The notes beneath the pieces were generated by a model, which did not search any database, was not told where the DNA came from, and saw nothing but the letters and a program-made list of their open reading frames with translations. Of a stretch of 64,000 nucleotides of DNA, positions 45,702 through 54,921 are shown in pieces. Within the stretch, counting starts at the first letter, position 1, and each line of letters starts with the position of its first letter. Position numbers and translations under genes: made by a program. Source of the DNA: Allorhizobium borbori. Its GTDB lineage: Bacteria; Pseudomonadota; Alphaproteobacteria; Rhizobiales; Rhizobiaceae. The stretch is taken from contig NZ_JACIDU010000003.1 of assembly GCF_014196535.1 (NCBI RefSeq), positions 272,065 through 336,064 on the forward strand. The letters run 5' to 3'.

Positions 45702-45729
45702 CGAAAAAATCCTTTTATTCATTTTTTCG
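45702..45729. promoter_or_regulatory. AT-rich inverted repeat in the wrbA-cinA gap
   Basis: CGAAAAAAT (45702-45710) and ATTTTTTCG (45721-45729) are exact inverted copies around 10 bases, about 75 bases before the cinA-like start and 180 bases before wrbA. A GTTC...GAAC pair (45686-45702) lies just upstream. It could be an operator or a weak terminator-like hairpin. Confidence 0.35.
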
Positions 45730-45802
45730 ACACTTCATGCCCCATTTCGCTTCGCTGCGGAGTGCGCTAATTTCGCTCGCCGAATGAATGGAAAGAAATA
45801 CC

Positions 45803-46564
45803 ATGACCGCTGAAGGAACCGTGACCGCCGCCATGCTGGCGATTGGCGACGAACTGCTCTCTGGCCGCACTCGCGACAAGAATATCGGGCACGCCGCCCA
45901 TATGCTGACGCTCTGCGGCATCGATCTCAAGGAAGTCCGTATTGTGCCGGATGAGGAGGAAGAGATCGTTGCGGCGCTGAATGCGCTGCGCGCCCGCTAC
46001 ACCTATGTTCTGACATCCGGCGGCATCGGTCCGACCCATGACGACATCACCGCCGACGCCGTTTCCAGGGCCTTTGGCCTGCCCTGCATTCACGATGAGA
46101 AGGCGATGGAACTGCTCGGCGCCATGTATGAGCGGCGTGGCATGGAGTTTACCGAAACCCGCAAGCGCATGGCGCGCATGCCGCAGGGAGCGGAGCACAT
46201 TCCCAATCCGGTCTCCACGGCGCCTGGTTTCAGGATCGGCAACGTTCATGTCATGGCCGGTGTACCGCAGGTGTTCGAGGCCATGCTCGACCATGTGCTG
46301 CCGACGCTGGCCCATGGCCGCAAGATGTTGTCAGTGGCCATCATCAGCCCCTATGGCGAGGGCGAGATCGGTCTTCGGCTGGGTGCCATCCAGAAAGCGC
46401 ATCCGGAAACGAGCATCGGCTCCTATCCGCGTTTCGGTGGTAGCGGCTTCACCACGGAACTCATCGTGCGCGCCCGTGACGAAAGCGTGATGGAGGCTGC
46501 TGCGGCGGATGTGAGAGCCATGCTCGAGGCCATTCGGGTGGAAAAGGAAGCGTCACCTGCCTGA
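45803..46564 (+). CDS. CinA N-terminal / molybdopterin-binding domain protein
   Basis: A 253-residue protein of the MoCF-biosynthesis fold, called competence/damage-inducible protein A by habit. Motifs: AMLAIGDELLSGRTRDKNI at the start, TSGGIGPTHDDITADAV in the binding site, and MAGVPQVFEAML. The C-terminal nicotinamide-nucleotide amidase domain of full CinA is absent. Such short forms hydrolyse ADP-ribose-like compounds in some cases. The ATG at 45803 is used; an ATG five codons upstream is possible. Confidence 0.85.
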   Translation: MTAEGTVTAAMLAIGDELLSGRTRDKNIGHAAHMLTLCGIDLKEVRIVPDEEEEIVAALNALRARYTYVLTSGGIGPTHDDITADAVSRAFGLPCIHDEKAMELLGAMYERRGMEFTETRKRMARMPQGAEHIPNPVSTAPGFRIGNVHVMAGVPQVFEAMLDHVLPTLAHGRKMLSVAIISPYGEGEIGLRLGAIQKAHPETSIGSYPRFGGSGFTTELIVRARDESVMEAAAADVRAMLEAIRVEKEASPA

Positions 46565-46608
46565 AGCGCCGTCGGGCTCCAAGTCTTTTGCACAACGGCA
46601 ATCCTGCG

Positions 46609-46624
46609 CTTGACCGAGGTCAAG
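46609..46624 (+). promoter_or_regulatory. FNR/FixK-type box upstream of uspA
   Basis: CTTGACCGAGGTCAAG is an inverted repeat containing TTGA-N6-TCAA, the anaerobox pattern of FNR/FixK-type regulators. Its centre is about 148 bases before the uspA start. If it acts at -41.5, transcription begins near 46658, leaving a leader of about 107 bases that includes a strong hairpin. Confidence 0.5.
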
Positions 46625-46669
46625 GAAGGGCGTTTGCTGCGGCAGCACTCTGACCCTGTCAAGCGAAGC

Positions 46670-46720
46670 CCCGCATGTGGGAAAGCGCCTTGTCCCGGCC
46701 ACAAGGCGCGATCGTGCGGG
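46670..46720 (+). other. Two-level hairpin in the uspA leader
   Basis: GCGCCTTGT (46685-46693) and ACAAGGCGC (46701-46709) form a perfect 9-base stem with a 7-base loop. An outer stem CCCGCA (46670-46675) with TGCGGG (46715-46720) closes around it. It ends 33 bases before the AAGGAG ribosome site and has no U-run, so it looks like a leader structure rather than a terminator. Confidence 0.5.
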
Positions 46721-46764
46721 TCAGAAGCAGCGTATGAAAGTTGCGTTTCGCAAAGGAGTCCATG

Positions 46765-47607
46765 ATGGCTTACAAGACTATTCTCGCGGTGCTCGACAGA
46801 CAGACCAATGCCGCGTTGATCAGCGATTTCGCGATCTCCCTTGCGGAGACGTTTGCAGGCCATGTCACTGGCCTGCATCTCGAAAATCTCTCGGCCGTGC
46901 CCATGGTGGCGCCGATGGAAATTCCGGACCCGGTTGCCATTGAAGCCCTGCAAGAGGCAGCGCGGTCTGAAACCGCGGCCATTGAGGACATTTTCACCCG
47001 TAAGGCTAGCCAGAGCGTTTGCACCTATGAATGGCGCAATATCGTTTCGTCCATCGGGTTTTCATCGGTCTCGGTGGTGGATAGCGCCCGCTCGGCCGAC
47101 CTCATCATTGCCGCCCAGGGTGACGGTTCGCTTCTCTCGGAAAGCCGTGCCGATATCGAAGGCTTCCTGTTCGACAGCGGTCGCCCCGTGCTGCTTGTGC
47201 CGCAGATCATGACGGAACCGAAGCCGATCCGCCGCGTGTTGCTGGCGTGGAACGGTTCGCGCGAAGCAGCGCGCGCCACCTTCGATGCGCTTCCCTTCCT
47301 GAAGGCCGCGGAGTTCGTCGAGGTCTTCTCGGTCAATCCGCCGGAAACCCCGACGCAATCGCCGGAGACGGCTGGCGCGGAAATTGCCGCGACGCTCGCC
47401 CGCCACGGCATCAACGCCGTCCTGTCGACCCACAGCGCCACCGATCTCGATGCCTCGGCAGTGATCGAGAACCGGCTGGCCGATGCCAGCATCGATCTGT
47501 TGGTTATGGGGGCCTATGGTCATTCCCGCTGGCGGGAAATGCTGTTTGGCGGCGTCACGCGCACCCTGCTCGAGTCCATGACGGCGCTGACGCTGCTTTC
47601 ACGCTGA
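46765..47607 (+). CDS. Universal stress protein with two UspA domains
   Basis: A 280-residue cytoplasmic protein of two tandem Usp folds (about 1-145 and 146-280). The second half has the ATP-binding pattern GAYGHSRWREMLFGGVTRTLL; the first half is less typical (AQGDGSLLSESRADIEGFLFDSG). Tandem Usp proteins act in hypoxia, stationary phase or stress. The second of two adjacent ATGs is chosen as AAGGAG is 6 bases before it. A candidate FNR/FixK box upstream suggests low-oxygen induction. Confidence 0.9.
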   Translation: MAYKTILAVLDRQTNAALISDFAISLAETFAGHVTGLHLENLSAVPMVAPMEIPDPVAIEALQEAARSETAAIEDIFTRKASQSVCTYEWRNIVSSIGFSSVSVVDSARSADLIIAAQGDGSLLSESRADIEGFLFDSGRPVLLVPQIMTEPKPIRRVLLAWNGSREAARATFDALPFLKAAEFVEVFSVNPPETPTQSPETAGAEIAATLARHGINAVLSTHSATDLDASAVIENRLADASIDLLVMGAYGHSRWREMLFGGVTRTLLESMTALTLLSR

Positions 47608-47628
47608 ACGACATTCCGGGAAAATCAG

Positions 47629-47658
47629 GGGCGGTCTTTCAGGCCGCCCTTGCCTTTT
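47629..47658 (+). terminator. uspA terminator
   Basis: GGGCGGTC and GGCCGCCC (one G-U pair) form an 8-base stem (47629-47649), followed by TTGCCTTTTC. Confidence 0.65.
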
Positions 47659-47778
47659 CTGGCGAAAACCATGGGTTTGTCGCCAATCCGCACACAAAAC
47701 CGTTTCACACCTTTGTCGGAAATGCGCTAAAAGCGCTGCCCATAAGAATTCAATTTCCGTCACCCGGAGTTCACCCGT

Positions 47779-48273
47779 ATGTCGCTACCCGATAAAGCCT
47801 TTCCCGTTTCCTGGGATCAATTCCATCGCGACGCCCGCGCGCTTGCCTGGCGGCTTGCAGGACTTGGCCAGGACTTCAAGGCCATCGTCTGCATCACCCG
47901 CGGCGGTCTCGTACCGGCTGCCATCATTTCCCGCGAACTGAACATCCGCATGATCGATACGGTGTGCATTGCTTCCTATCACGACTATCTCAATCAGGGT
48001 GAGACCAGTCTGCTGAAGCCGATTTCCGATCCGCTGCTGGCCAATGGCGGCGAAGGTGTGCTGGTGGTTGACGATCTGACCGACACCGGCAAAACCGCAA
48101 AGGAAGTGCGCGCCATGATGCCGAAGGCGCATTTCGCCTGCGTCTACGCCAAGCCCAAGGGTGTGCCGACCGTCGACACCTTCGTGACCGAGGTGTCGCA
48201 GGATACCTGGATCTATTTCCCGTGGGACATGGGCTTCGCCTATCAGGAGCCGATCGCCAAGGTTCGCGACTGA
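47779..48273 (+). CDS. gpt: Xanthine phosphoribosyltransferase
   Basis: Salvages xanthine and guanine to nucleotides with PRPP. It is 164 residues, starting [19 protein letters not shown]. The PRPP loop is [17 protein letters not shown] and the conserved [13 protein letters not shown] and [14 protein letters not shown] segments match the Gpt group. It has CCGGAG before the ATG and a strong terminator after, so it is monocistronic. Confidence 0.95.
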   Translation: MSLPDKAFPVSWDQFHRDARALAWRLAGLGQDFKAIVCITRGGLVPAAIISRELNIRMIDTVCIASYHDYLNQGETSLLKPISDPLLANGGEGVLVVDDLTDTGKTAKEVRAMMPKAHFACVYAKPKGVPTVDTFVTEVSQDTWIYFPWDMGFAYQEPIAKVRD

Positions 48274-48300
48274 GTCGCCAGAACCCTGTGGAGGCCAGAG

Positions 48301-48327
48301 GGCCGGAGCCATGCTCCGGCCTTTTTC
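48301..48327 (+). terminator. gpt terminator
   Basis: GGCCGGAGC and GCTCCGGCC form a perfect 9-base stem with a CAT loop, followed by TTTTTCG. Confidence 0.88.
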
Positions 48328-48652
48328 GTTGGCTCCGCCGCGAATCACCAGCATGTGCCGTAACGGGACACCCGTGCGCGCCCGGCCTGCGTCAAAACCA
48401 CTCAAACTATTAAAAAAAAACAATATTCTTATAAAACCGTGAAACCGACGTGGCGTGAGGCGCAGCGTGACATTCGTGTCACGGAGGGGTCATATATTGT
48501 GACCGAAAAATCGGATCGGCACCTGCAAACCCACGAAGACGCATCAGGACAACGGCGCAACCCTCTGAATTTTCGATACTCTTCGAGTTATCCCCAAATA
48601 CGCGGCATTATCCACTACATCTTGTGCCGCACCCCTCATGATGAACAAATTC

Positions 48653-48681
48653 TTGACCGCGTGAGCCGTTTTGAACTTAAT
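48653..48681 (+). promoter_or_regulatory. Promoter for candidate small RNA
   Basis: TTGACC (48653-48658), a 17-base spacer, then CTTAAT (48676-48681), a sigma-70-like pair; the expected start is near 48688, just ahead of the structured RNA. Confidence 0.45.
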
Positions 48682-48687
48682 GAGGAC

Positions 48688-48806
48688 CGTTGCGGCGGCG
48701 ATGGGACCCGGAAGTAACGAGGCCGGTCCCTCTCATGAAAACTGACGCATGAGCCCTTTCGCGGCCGTTTCCGATGGCGCGAGGACGAGCTTTTGCGCCT
48801 TTTTTT
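48688..48806 (+). ncRNA. Candidate structured small RNA upstream of nrdJ
   Basis: From the predicted start near 48688 there are three successive stems: GGGACC with GGTCCC (48703-48730), CTCATG with CATGAG (48732-48753), and a terminator stem GGCGC with GCGCC (48776-48799) followed by seven T residues (48800-48806). Promoter, structured body of about 90 bases and terminator with U-run make a compact independent transcript of about 120 bases. I do not recognise it as a named rhizobial sRNA family. It ends 50 bases before the NrdR boxes, so it is separate from the nrdJ leader. Confidence 0.5.
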
Positions 48807-48853
48807 CACCGAGGCCACGAGACAAATCGGGGACTGGTAAAAATCTTCTGTGG

Positions 48854-48900
48854 GTACTATATTTAGTGCTTGCAGCCGCTGATACCCCAACATAATGGGT
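48854..48900 (+). promoter_or_regulatory. Paired NrdR boxes upstream of nrdJ
   Basis: GTACTATATTTAGTGC (48854-48869) and CCCCAACATAATGGGT (48885-48900) each resemble the NrdR consensus (ACACWATATATWGTGT type, first stronger). Their centres are 31 bases apart, the standard three-turn spacing of NrdR tandem boxes. They lie about 110 bases before the start codon of the ribonucleotide reductase gene. Confidence 0.65.
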
Positions 48901-49011
48901 GACCATCCGTCACCTGAATGACAATGAGAACGGCTGCTTGGACAAGCTGAACAGCCGCGGGGATTTGTTGCGCTCTGAAAAGAGGCGCGAACAAAACAAA
49001 GGAAGGGCAAC

Positions 49012-52000
49012 ATGCGCATCGAACGCCGTTTCACCAAGCCGGGCCAGTCTGCCTATGCGGAAATCGAATTCCGCAAGGCAACCAGCGAAATCAAGAATCC
49101 CGATGGCTCCATCGTGTTCCGTCTGGCCGATATCGACGTGCCGACCCAGTTCAGCCAGGTCGCGACCGATATTCTGGCCCAGAAATATTTCCGCAAGGCC
49201 GGCGTTCCGGCGCGCCTGAAGCGGGTTGAGGAAAACAGCGTTCCGTCCTTCCTGTGGCGCTCCGTGGCCGATGAGGCCGCCCTTGCCGAGCTGCCCGAGA
49301 ACGAGCGCATCGGTTCCGAGACCGACGCCCGTCAGGTCTTTGACCGTCTGGCCGGCACCTGGACCTACTGGGGCTGGAAGGGTGGCTATTTCTCGTCGGA
49401 AGAAGATGCGCTGACCTTCCGCGATGAACTTGCCTACATGCTGGCCACCCAGCGCGTTGCCCCGAATTCCCCGCAATGGTTCAACACCGGCCTGCATTGG
49501 GCCTATGGCATCGATGGTCCCGGCCAGGGCCATTTCTACGTCGACCCCTTCTCCGGCCAGCTTGTGCAGTCGTCCTCGGCCTATGAGCACCCGCAGCCGC
49601 ATGCCTGCTTCATCCAGTCCGTCGGTGACGATCTCGTCAACGAAGGCGGCATCATGGACCTGTGGGTGCGCGAGGCGCGTCTCTTCAAATATGGTTCCGG
49701 CACCGGCTCGAACTTCTCCTACCTGCGCGGCGAAGGTGAAAAGCTGTCCGGCGGCGGTCGTTCCTCGGGTCTGATGAGCTTCCTCAAGATCGGCGACCGC
49801 GCTGCGGGCGCCATCAAGTCGGGCGGCACCACGCGCCGCGCCGCCAAGATGGTGGTGGTCGATATCGACCATCCGGATATCGAAGCCTATATCGACTGGA
49901 AGGTGAAGGAAGAGCAGAAGGTCGCCGCCCTCGTCACCGGTTCCAAGATCGTCGCCAAGCACCTCAAGGCCATTCTCAAGGCCTGCGTGAACTGCGAGGC
50001 GGATAATGGCGATTGCTTCGATCCCTCCAAGAACCCCGCCCTCAAGCGCGAAATCCGCGCCGCCAAGAAGGACCAGGTTCCGGAAAACTACGTCAAGCGC
50101 GTCATCCAATTCGCCCAGCAGGGCTACAAGGATATCGAATTCAAGACCTATGACACGGACTGGGATTCGGAAGCCTACCTGACCGTTTCCGGTCAGAACT
50201 CCAACAACTCCGTTTCGCTGAAGGACGACTTCCTGCGCGCCGTGGAAAATGATGGCGACTGGAACCTGACCGCCCGCAAGGACGGCAAGACCGTGAAGAC
50301 GCTGAAGGCCCGCGACCTCTGGGAAAAGATTTCCCATGCCGCATGGGCATCAGCCGATCCGGGCCTGCACTTCAACACGACGATGAACGACTGGCACACC
50401 TGCCCGGCTGCCGGCCCGATCCGCGCATCGAACCCGTGCTCGGAATACATGTTCCTCGATGACACGGCCTGCAACCTTGCCTCGCTGAACCTGCTTCAGT
50501 TCAAGGATGCCGCCACCAAGCGCATCAATATCGGCGATTACGAGCATGCCGTTCGCCTGTGGACCGTCGTTCTCGAGATATCGGTGATGATGGCGCAGTT
50601 CCCCTCGCGCCAGATTGCGGAACTCTCTTACAAGTACCGCACGCTTGGCCTCGGCTACGCCAATATCGGCGGTCTCCTGATGTCCTCTGGCATTCCCTAC
50701 GATTCCGATGAAGGCCGTGCGATTGCCGGCGCGCTGACCGCGATCATGACCGGCATTTCCTATGCGACCTCGGCCGAGATCGCTTCGGAGCTTGGTCCGT
50801 TCCCGGAATTCGAACCGAACCGCGAGCACATGCTGCGCGTCATCCGCAACCATGCCCGCGCCGCCCGCGGCGATGCGACCGGCTATGAAGGCCTGTCGGT
50901 CAACCCGGTGCCGCTCATCCACAAGGACTGCTCGGACCCGGACCTCATCACCCACGCCGTCATCGCCTGGGATCTGGCACTGGAACTCGGCGAGAAGTAC
51001 GGCTACCGCAACGCCCAGACGACCGTGATCGCCCCCACCGGCACGATCGGTCTCGTGATGGACTGCGACACGACCGGCATCGAGCCCGACTTCGCACTGG
51101 TGAAGTTCAAGAAGCTTGCCGGCGGCGGCTACTTCAAGATCATCAACCGTGCGGTTCCCGAAGCCCTGCGTTCGCTCGGCTATTCGGAAAGCCAGATCGC
51201 CGAGATCGAGGCCTATGCCGTCGGCCATGGCAACCTGAACCAGGCGCCGGGCGTCAATCCCTCGTCGCTCAAGGCCAAGGGCTTCACCGACGAAAAGATC
51301 GAGGCTGTCAACGCAGCCCTGAAGAGCGCCTTCGACATCAAGTTCGTATTCAACCAGTGGACGCTTGGCGCCGACTTCCTGAAGAACACGCTGAAGGTTT
51401 CCGACGAGCAGCTTTCCGACATCACTTTCAACCTGCTCGACCATCTCGGCTTCTCGAGGAAGGACATCGAAGCGGCGAACATCCACGTTTGCGGCGCGAT
51501 GACGCTGGAAGGTGCACCCTTCCTCAAGAACGAGCACCTCGCCGTGTTCGACTGCGCCAATCCGTGCGGCAAGATCGGCAAGCGCTATCTCTCGGTCGAA
51601 AGCCACATCCGCATGATGGCAGCGGCCCAGCCGTTCATCTCGGGCGCCATTTCCAAGACGATCAACATGCCGAACGAGGCGACCGTCGAGGATTGCGGCT
51701 CGGCCTACATGCTGTCGTGGAAGCTGGCGCTGAAGGCCAACGCGCTTTACCGCGATGGTTCCAAGCTGTCGCAGCCGCTCAATGCCTCGCTGATCGAGGA
51801 TGAGGACGACGAGGATGCGCTGGAGGAATTCGTCCAGCAGCCGGTCGCGGCCCAGGCCGTGACGGTGACGGAGCGTATTGTCGAACGTGTGGTGGAACGT
51901 GTCATCCGCGAGCGCGAAAAACTGCCGAACCGCCGTCAGGGTTATACCCAGAAGGCAGCCGTCGGTGGTCACAAGGTCTATCTGCGCACCGGCGAATTCG

Positions 52001-52833
52001 GTGATGGCCGCCTTGGCGAAATCTTCATCGACATGCACAAGGAAGGTGCCGCCTTCCGCGCGATGATGAACAACTTCGCCATCGCGATCTCGCTCGGCCT
52101 GCAATATGGCGTACCACTGGAAGAATATGTGGAGGCCTTCACCTTCACCAAGTTCGAACCGGCCGGCATCGTCATCGGCAACGACGCGATCAAGAACGCC
52201 ACGTCGATCCTCGACTACGTGTTCCGCGAACTCGCCGTCTCCTATCTCGGCCGCCACGATCTGGCGCATGTCGATACGTCGGACTTCTCGAACACCGCGC
52301 TCGGCAAGGGCATCCAGGAAGGCAAGACCAACCTTGTTTCCACCGGCTGGACGCGTGGTTACAAGCCGACGCTGGTCTCCGGCGGCGACCGGGCATCTGC
52401 CTCCGAGGCCAAGGGTTCGGCAACCGTCGCTCCTGCCAAGGCATCGGGCTTCAGCAGCGTCACGGCCTTCTCGGGCAATGCTGCCCGCAAGATCGAACCG
52501 ACGCTCGCGATCTCGACCTCCGAAGTCGTCTCCTTCAAGCGTGACTATGAAGAGCGCGCCAAGGAACTGGCCGAGGAGATCGCCGAAGACCTGAACGACG
52601 CCGTGGTGGACGAAGCCGCACAGGAACGCACGGCCCTCTTCTCCGACAAGGCCGCCGCCGACGCAGCAGCGGCCAAGACGGAAGCCAAGCGGATCGAAGC
52701 CGAACGCCGCAACCGCGCGCTGATGCAGGGTTACACCGGCAACATGTGCTCCGAGTGCCAGAACTTCACCATGGTTCGCAACGGCACCTGCGAGAAGTGC
52801 GACACCTGCGGTTCCACAAGCGGTTGCTCCTGA
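49012..52833 (+). CDS. nrdJ: Adenosylcobalamin-dependent ribonucleotide reductase (class II)
   Basis: Makes deoxyribonucleotides using adenosylcobalamin as radical source, with or without oxygen. It is 1273 residues, the long alphaproteobacterial form, starting [20 protein letters not shown] after AAAGGAAGG. Active-site blocks: [20 protein letters not shown] (N-terminal cysteine), GSGTGSNFS, and SNPCSEYMF with the C-terminal redox cysteines [20 protein letters not shown]. Residues about 945-975 are a charged [13 protein letters not shown] stretch. No ATP-cone is evident. NrdR boxes upstream suggest nucleotide control. I saw no B12 riboswitch. Confidence 0.97.
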   Translation: MRIERRFTKPGQSAYAEIEFRKATSEIKNPDGSIVFRLADIDVPTQFSQVATDILAQKYFRKAGVPARLKRVEENSVPSFLWRSVADEAALAELPENERIGSETDARQVFDRLAGTWTYWGWKGGYFSSEEDALTFRDELAYMLATQRVAPNSPQWFNTGLHWAYGIDGPGQGHFYVDPFSGQLVQSSSAYEHPQPHACFIQSVGDDLVNEGGIMDLWVREARLFKYGSGTGSNFSYLRGEGEKLSGGGRSSGLMSFLKIGDRAAGAIKSGGTTRRAAKMVVVDIDHPDIEAYIDWKVKEEQKVAALVTGSKIVAKHLKAILKACVNCEADNGDCFDPSKNPALKREIRAAKKDQVPENYVKRVIQFAQQGYKDIEFKTYDTDWDSEAYLTVSGQNSNNSVSLKDDFLRAVENDGDWNLTARKDGKTVKTLKARDLWEKISHAAWASADPGLHFNTTMNDWHTCPAAGPIRASNPCSEYMFLDDTACNLASLNLLQFKDAATKRINIGDYEHAVRLWTVVLEISVMMAQFPSRQIAELSYKYRTLGLGYANIGGLLMSSGIPYDSDEGRAIAGALTAIMTGISYATSAEIASELGPFPEFEPNREHMLRVIRNHARAARGDATGYEGLSVNPVPLIHKDCSDPDLITHAVIAWDLALELGEKYGYRNAQTTVIAPTGTIGLVMDCDTTGIEPDFALVKFKKLAGGGYFKIINRAVPEALRSLGYSESQIAEIEAYAVGHGNLNQAPGVNPSSLKAKGFTDEKIEAVNAALKSAFDIKFVFNQWTLGADFLKNTLKVSDEQLSDITFNLLDHLGFSRKDIEAANIHVCGAMTLEGAPFLKNEHLAVFDCANPCGKIGKRYLSVESHIRMMAAAQPFISGAISKTINMPNEATVEDCGSAYMLSWKLALKANALYRDGSKLSQPLNASLIEDEDDEDALEEFVQQPVAAQAVTVTERIVERVVERVIREREKLPNRRQGYTQKAAVGGHKVYLRTGEFGDGRLGEIFIDMHKEGAAFRAMMNNFAIAISLGLQYGVPLEEYVEAFTFTKFEPAGIVIGNDAIKNATSILDYVFRELAVSYLGRHDLAHVDTSDFSNTALGKGIQEGKTNLVSTGWTRGYKPTLVSGGDRASASEAKGSATVAPAKASGFSSVTAFSGNAARKIEPTLAISTSEVVSFKRDYEERAKELAEEIAEDLNDAVVDEAAQERTALFSDKAAADAAAAKTEAKRIEAERRNRALMQGYTGNMCSECQNFTMVRNGTCEKCDTCGSTSGCS

Positions 52834-53134
52834 TCGCTTTCACCGGGTTTGTCATCAAGACATCCTGGTGACATTCAATCAGCGGCGTAGCGCGCTGCCC
52901 AAGAGAGCCATCGGCCGCCAACGCGGCCGATGAATCGCGTATAGCGGAAGAGATACGATTGAGGGCCGCACGGGAACTCGGTTTGCCCCGGTGGCAAGCA
53001 TAACCGGCGTTGGGTTACCGGCCTTTCCGACCATTCATTTGAGATTTCGGCGACAATCCGCAGGTCACCCGGGCGCTCAACTCAGGATCCTGACCGGGGA
53101 GATCGCCGGTTCTCGGCGATCCTTTCCATGACTT
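52834..53134. other. Gap between nrdJ and the catabolic cluster
   Basis: 301 bases without a gene. CATCGGCCGC and GCGGCCGATG (52909-52918, 52923-52932) form a perfect 10-base stem with a CAAC loop but no U-run, the likely 3' end of the nrdJ message. GATCGCCG and CGGCGATC (53101-53121) form a second hairpin just past the stop of the convergent isomerase gene. The rest shows nothing I can name. Confidence 0.5.
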
Positions 53135-53980
53135 TCATCGCGTGACGATCGATGGCTGGTCCGCGAGATCGAGAATCCGCTTCGTTGCAGCAAAGAGATG
53201 CGAGGCATGCTCTCCCGGCTCCACTCCGCCTGCCATCGGGACTTCGACGGAGAATGTCGCCACCTTTGAAACCGCGCGAACAAAGTCAATCAGAGGCAGT
53301 TCGCCCTCACCCGGAGCGAAACGCCCCGAACGCGCCTCCTTCACCATCTCTTCGGGCGTGGCTGGTCTTGAGCCACGAATGTCGCAAAGCTGAACACTGC
53401 GGACGACGTCCAGAGCGGGCACAAGATCCTCCGTCACGCCGCCATTCCGATAGAAGTGCAAGGCATCGACCAACACACAGGCGTTAGGTCTCGCAACCTT
53501 TTGGATGGCTCGAACACTGTCTTGGAAGGTGGCAACGGAGCGCCACCCCATGTTCTCCAGATCGATCGACAATCCAAGCGAAGCCGCAAGGTCGGATAGA
53601 GCCGCAAGATTATTGGTAAAGCGGCCAGTTTCAGCGTCGTCGCCGCAAACACTCACCCTTTTTGCGCCGATATTGGCTGCCGCTTCGAGCACGGGCAGCA
53701 GGGCGTGGGGCTGGAAATCCTGGCCGACGACCACGAATTCGATATCGTAGACCTCAATCCCCTCGCCTTCGAGACGACGCTTTACCTCGTTCGCCACTGC
53801 CGATCCGGGCTTGAGTTCGTAGGATGGAGCTCCGGGAAATGCCGGATTCAGGCGTAATCCCACCGCCGAGAATCCAGCCGCGGCAGCAAGAGTGATAAAG
53901 TCCGCCGGAGCAACGTCTATGGCCGAAAAATGGGCAAGGCCCAACCTTCTACTCCCGCAGTTGATGGATTCCACGAGCAT
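53135..53980 (-). CDS. TIM-barrel sugar-phosphate isomerase/epimerase family protein
   Basis: A 281-residue AP-endonuclease-2/xylose-isomerase-like fold. Metal-site pattern: SIDLENMGW (Glu), ACVLVDALHFYRNGG (Asp/His), QLCDIRGS and FSVEVPMAGG (Glu). The family includes IolE-type dehydratases, dehydroshikimate dehydratases, and sugar epimerases, so it could provide or rearrange a cyclic precursor for the ring-cleavage operon next door; that is inference. It lies 14 bases downstream of the GntR gene on the same strand and is likely co-transcribed and auto-regulated with it. Confidence 0.8.
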   Translation of the reverse strand: MLVESINCGSRRLGLAHFSAIDVAPADFITLAAAAGFSAVGLRLNPAFPGAPSYELKPGSAVANEVKRRLEGEGIEVYDIEFVVVGQDFQPHALLPVLEAAANIGAKRVSVCGDDAETGRFTNNLAALSDLAASLGLSIDLENMGWRSVATFQDSVRAIQKVARPNACVLVDALHFYRNGGVTEDLVPALDVVRSVQLCDIRGSRPATPEEMVKEARSGRFAPGEGELPLIDFVRAVSKVATFSVEVPMAGGVEPGEHASHLFAATKRILDLADQPSIVTR

Positions 53981-53994
53981 CCTCCCTCGACCGC

Positions 53995-54729
53995 TCAGCC
54001 GATATTTTTCTCGGCGAGATGGCGCCGCAGATTGCTACCTGTTCTGTGAATGTGTTCACGCAGCTTGGCGCAGGCATATTCCGTGTCGCCCGCCACCGCG
54101 CCCTGCGCGATTTCGCTGTGCTCGTTTGCAACGCTCCGGTCGCCCGAGGTTTCGGCAAGGAACGTCCTTCGGTATCTGTCATTGAGGTTGAGCATGACGC
54201 TACAGAACTTCAGCAGCAGCGGCTTCCCACACCCGGATATCAGGGTGAGGTGAAACTCGCGATGTGCCGCCTCCCAAAGCTCGAGGGTCTCCGGCCGAGA
54301 TGCGTCCCTTTCGGTACGATTCATCTTGTGGAGCGCGCGCATCACGTTACGCTCCCACTCGATACCCCCGACCCGAATGCTTTCCGCAAGGGCGTAGGTT
54401 TCGAACTGTTCGCGAAGCGCCGTCACCTCCTCGAGATTTCCGAGCGAGACGGGCGCGACACGATAGCCGCGGTTATCCTCGAACTCGACAAGTCCATCGG
54501 ATATGAGACGCGCCAGCGCTTCCCGAAGTGGACTGAGACTGACATTGAAAAGCGTGCTCGCCTTCGACAGATTGATCTTTGAGCCAGCAGGCAACTTCCC
54601 CGACACGATTGCTTCACGCAGGCGATCCATCAACTGGCTCGCCATCGTGTTCTTGCCGTCGTCGATAAGGACGGCGGACCCGAGAAGGTTTTCATCCTTT
54701 TCCTGAGGTCTGCCCGTCAGATCGGTCAT
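53995..54729 (-). CDS. GntR-family regulator, FCD type
   Basis: A 244-residue repressor: a winged helix (about 28-95; LREAIVSGKLPAGSKINLSKAS then SPLREALARLISDGLVEFEDNRGY) and a helical FCD ligand-binding domain (about 100-235) with metal-site residues such as HREFH and HSEIAQG. FCD regulators bind organic acids or sugars and control neighbouring catabolic genes. The gene is divergent from the ring-cleavage operon and both promoters hold the same palindrome, so it should repress both until a pathway intermediate binds. ATG start at 54729. Confidence 0.9.
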   Translation of the reverse strand: MTDLTGRPQEKDENLLGSAVLIDDGKNTMASQLMDRLREAIVSGKLPAGSKINLSKASTLFNVSLSPLREALARLISDGLVEFEDNRGYRVAPVSLGNLEEVTALREQFETYALAESIRVGGIEWERNVMRALHKMNRTERDASRPETLELWEAAHREFHLTLISGCGKPLLLKFCSVMLNLNDRYRRTFLAETSGDRSVANEHSEIAQGAVAGDTEYACAKLREHIHRTGSNLRRHLAEKNIG

Positions 54730-54781
54730 TTGCGGCCAACTTCCCTTTTGCCACCATCGAACTTGATAAGGATCGAGTACG

Positions 54782-54804
54782 ATAAACGATTATTTCTGTC
54801 AATC
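54782..54804 (-). promoter_or_regulatory. GntR-gene promoter and operator 1
   Basis: ATAAACGATTAT (54782-54793) is one base off the perfect palindrome of operator 2. On the minus strand TTGACA (54802-54797) is the -35 and the operator lies immediately inside the spacer; a -10 is weak (TACTCG region). Binding here would block the regulator gene itself. Confidence 0.55.
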
Positions 54805-54921
54805 ATTTCCATAAGAACAAGCTTCAAGCGTGACGTATAAAAATAATCCCCAATAGACATATGAAATTATTTGAAACTTTGTATTTCAAAGCTGCATGCG
54901 GCCACAATGCTCGACAACGTC

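Larger units (their letters stand above)
48274..49011. other. Long regulatory region before nrdJ
   Basis: This 738-base gap holds the gpt terminator (48301-48326), a short CGTGACA-TTCG-TGTCACG hairpin (48466-48483), a GGTCA-N7-TGACC repeat (48488-48504) whose centre is about 21 bases from the first, two near-DnaA boxes TTATCCCCA (48588) and TTATCCACT (48608), a promoter plus candidate small RNA (48653-48806), and paired NrdR boxes (48854-48900). I see no convincing protein gene; a 92-codon GTG frame at 48439-48717 lacks a ribosome site and crosses the small-RNA promoter. Confidence 0.6.

Noticed and set aside
48439..48717. A 92-codon GTG frame upstream of nrdJ
   Set aside because: No ribosome site, no family match, and it runs over hairpins and the small-RNA promoter.
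48330..49011. Cobalamin riboswitch before the B12-dependent reductase
   Set aside because: I looked for the conserved B12 box and did not find it; NrdR boxes give a better account of control.
50350..52269. A 639-codon minus-strand frame inside nrdJ
   Set aside because: Shadow of the nrdJ reading frame with no ribosome site or domain.
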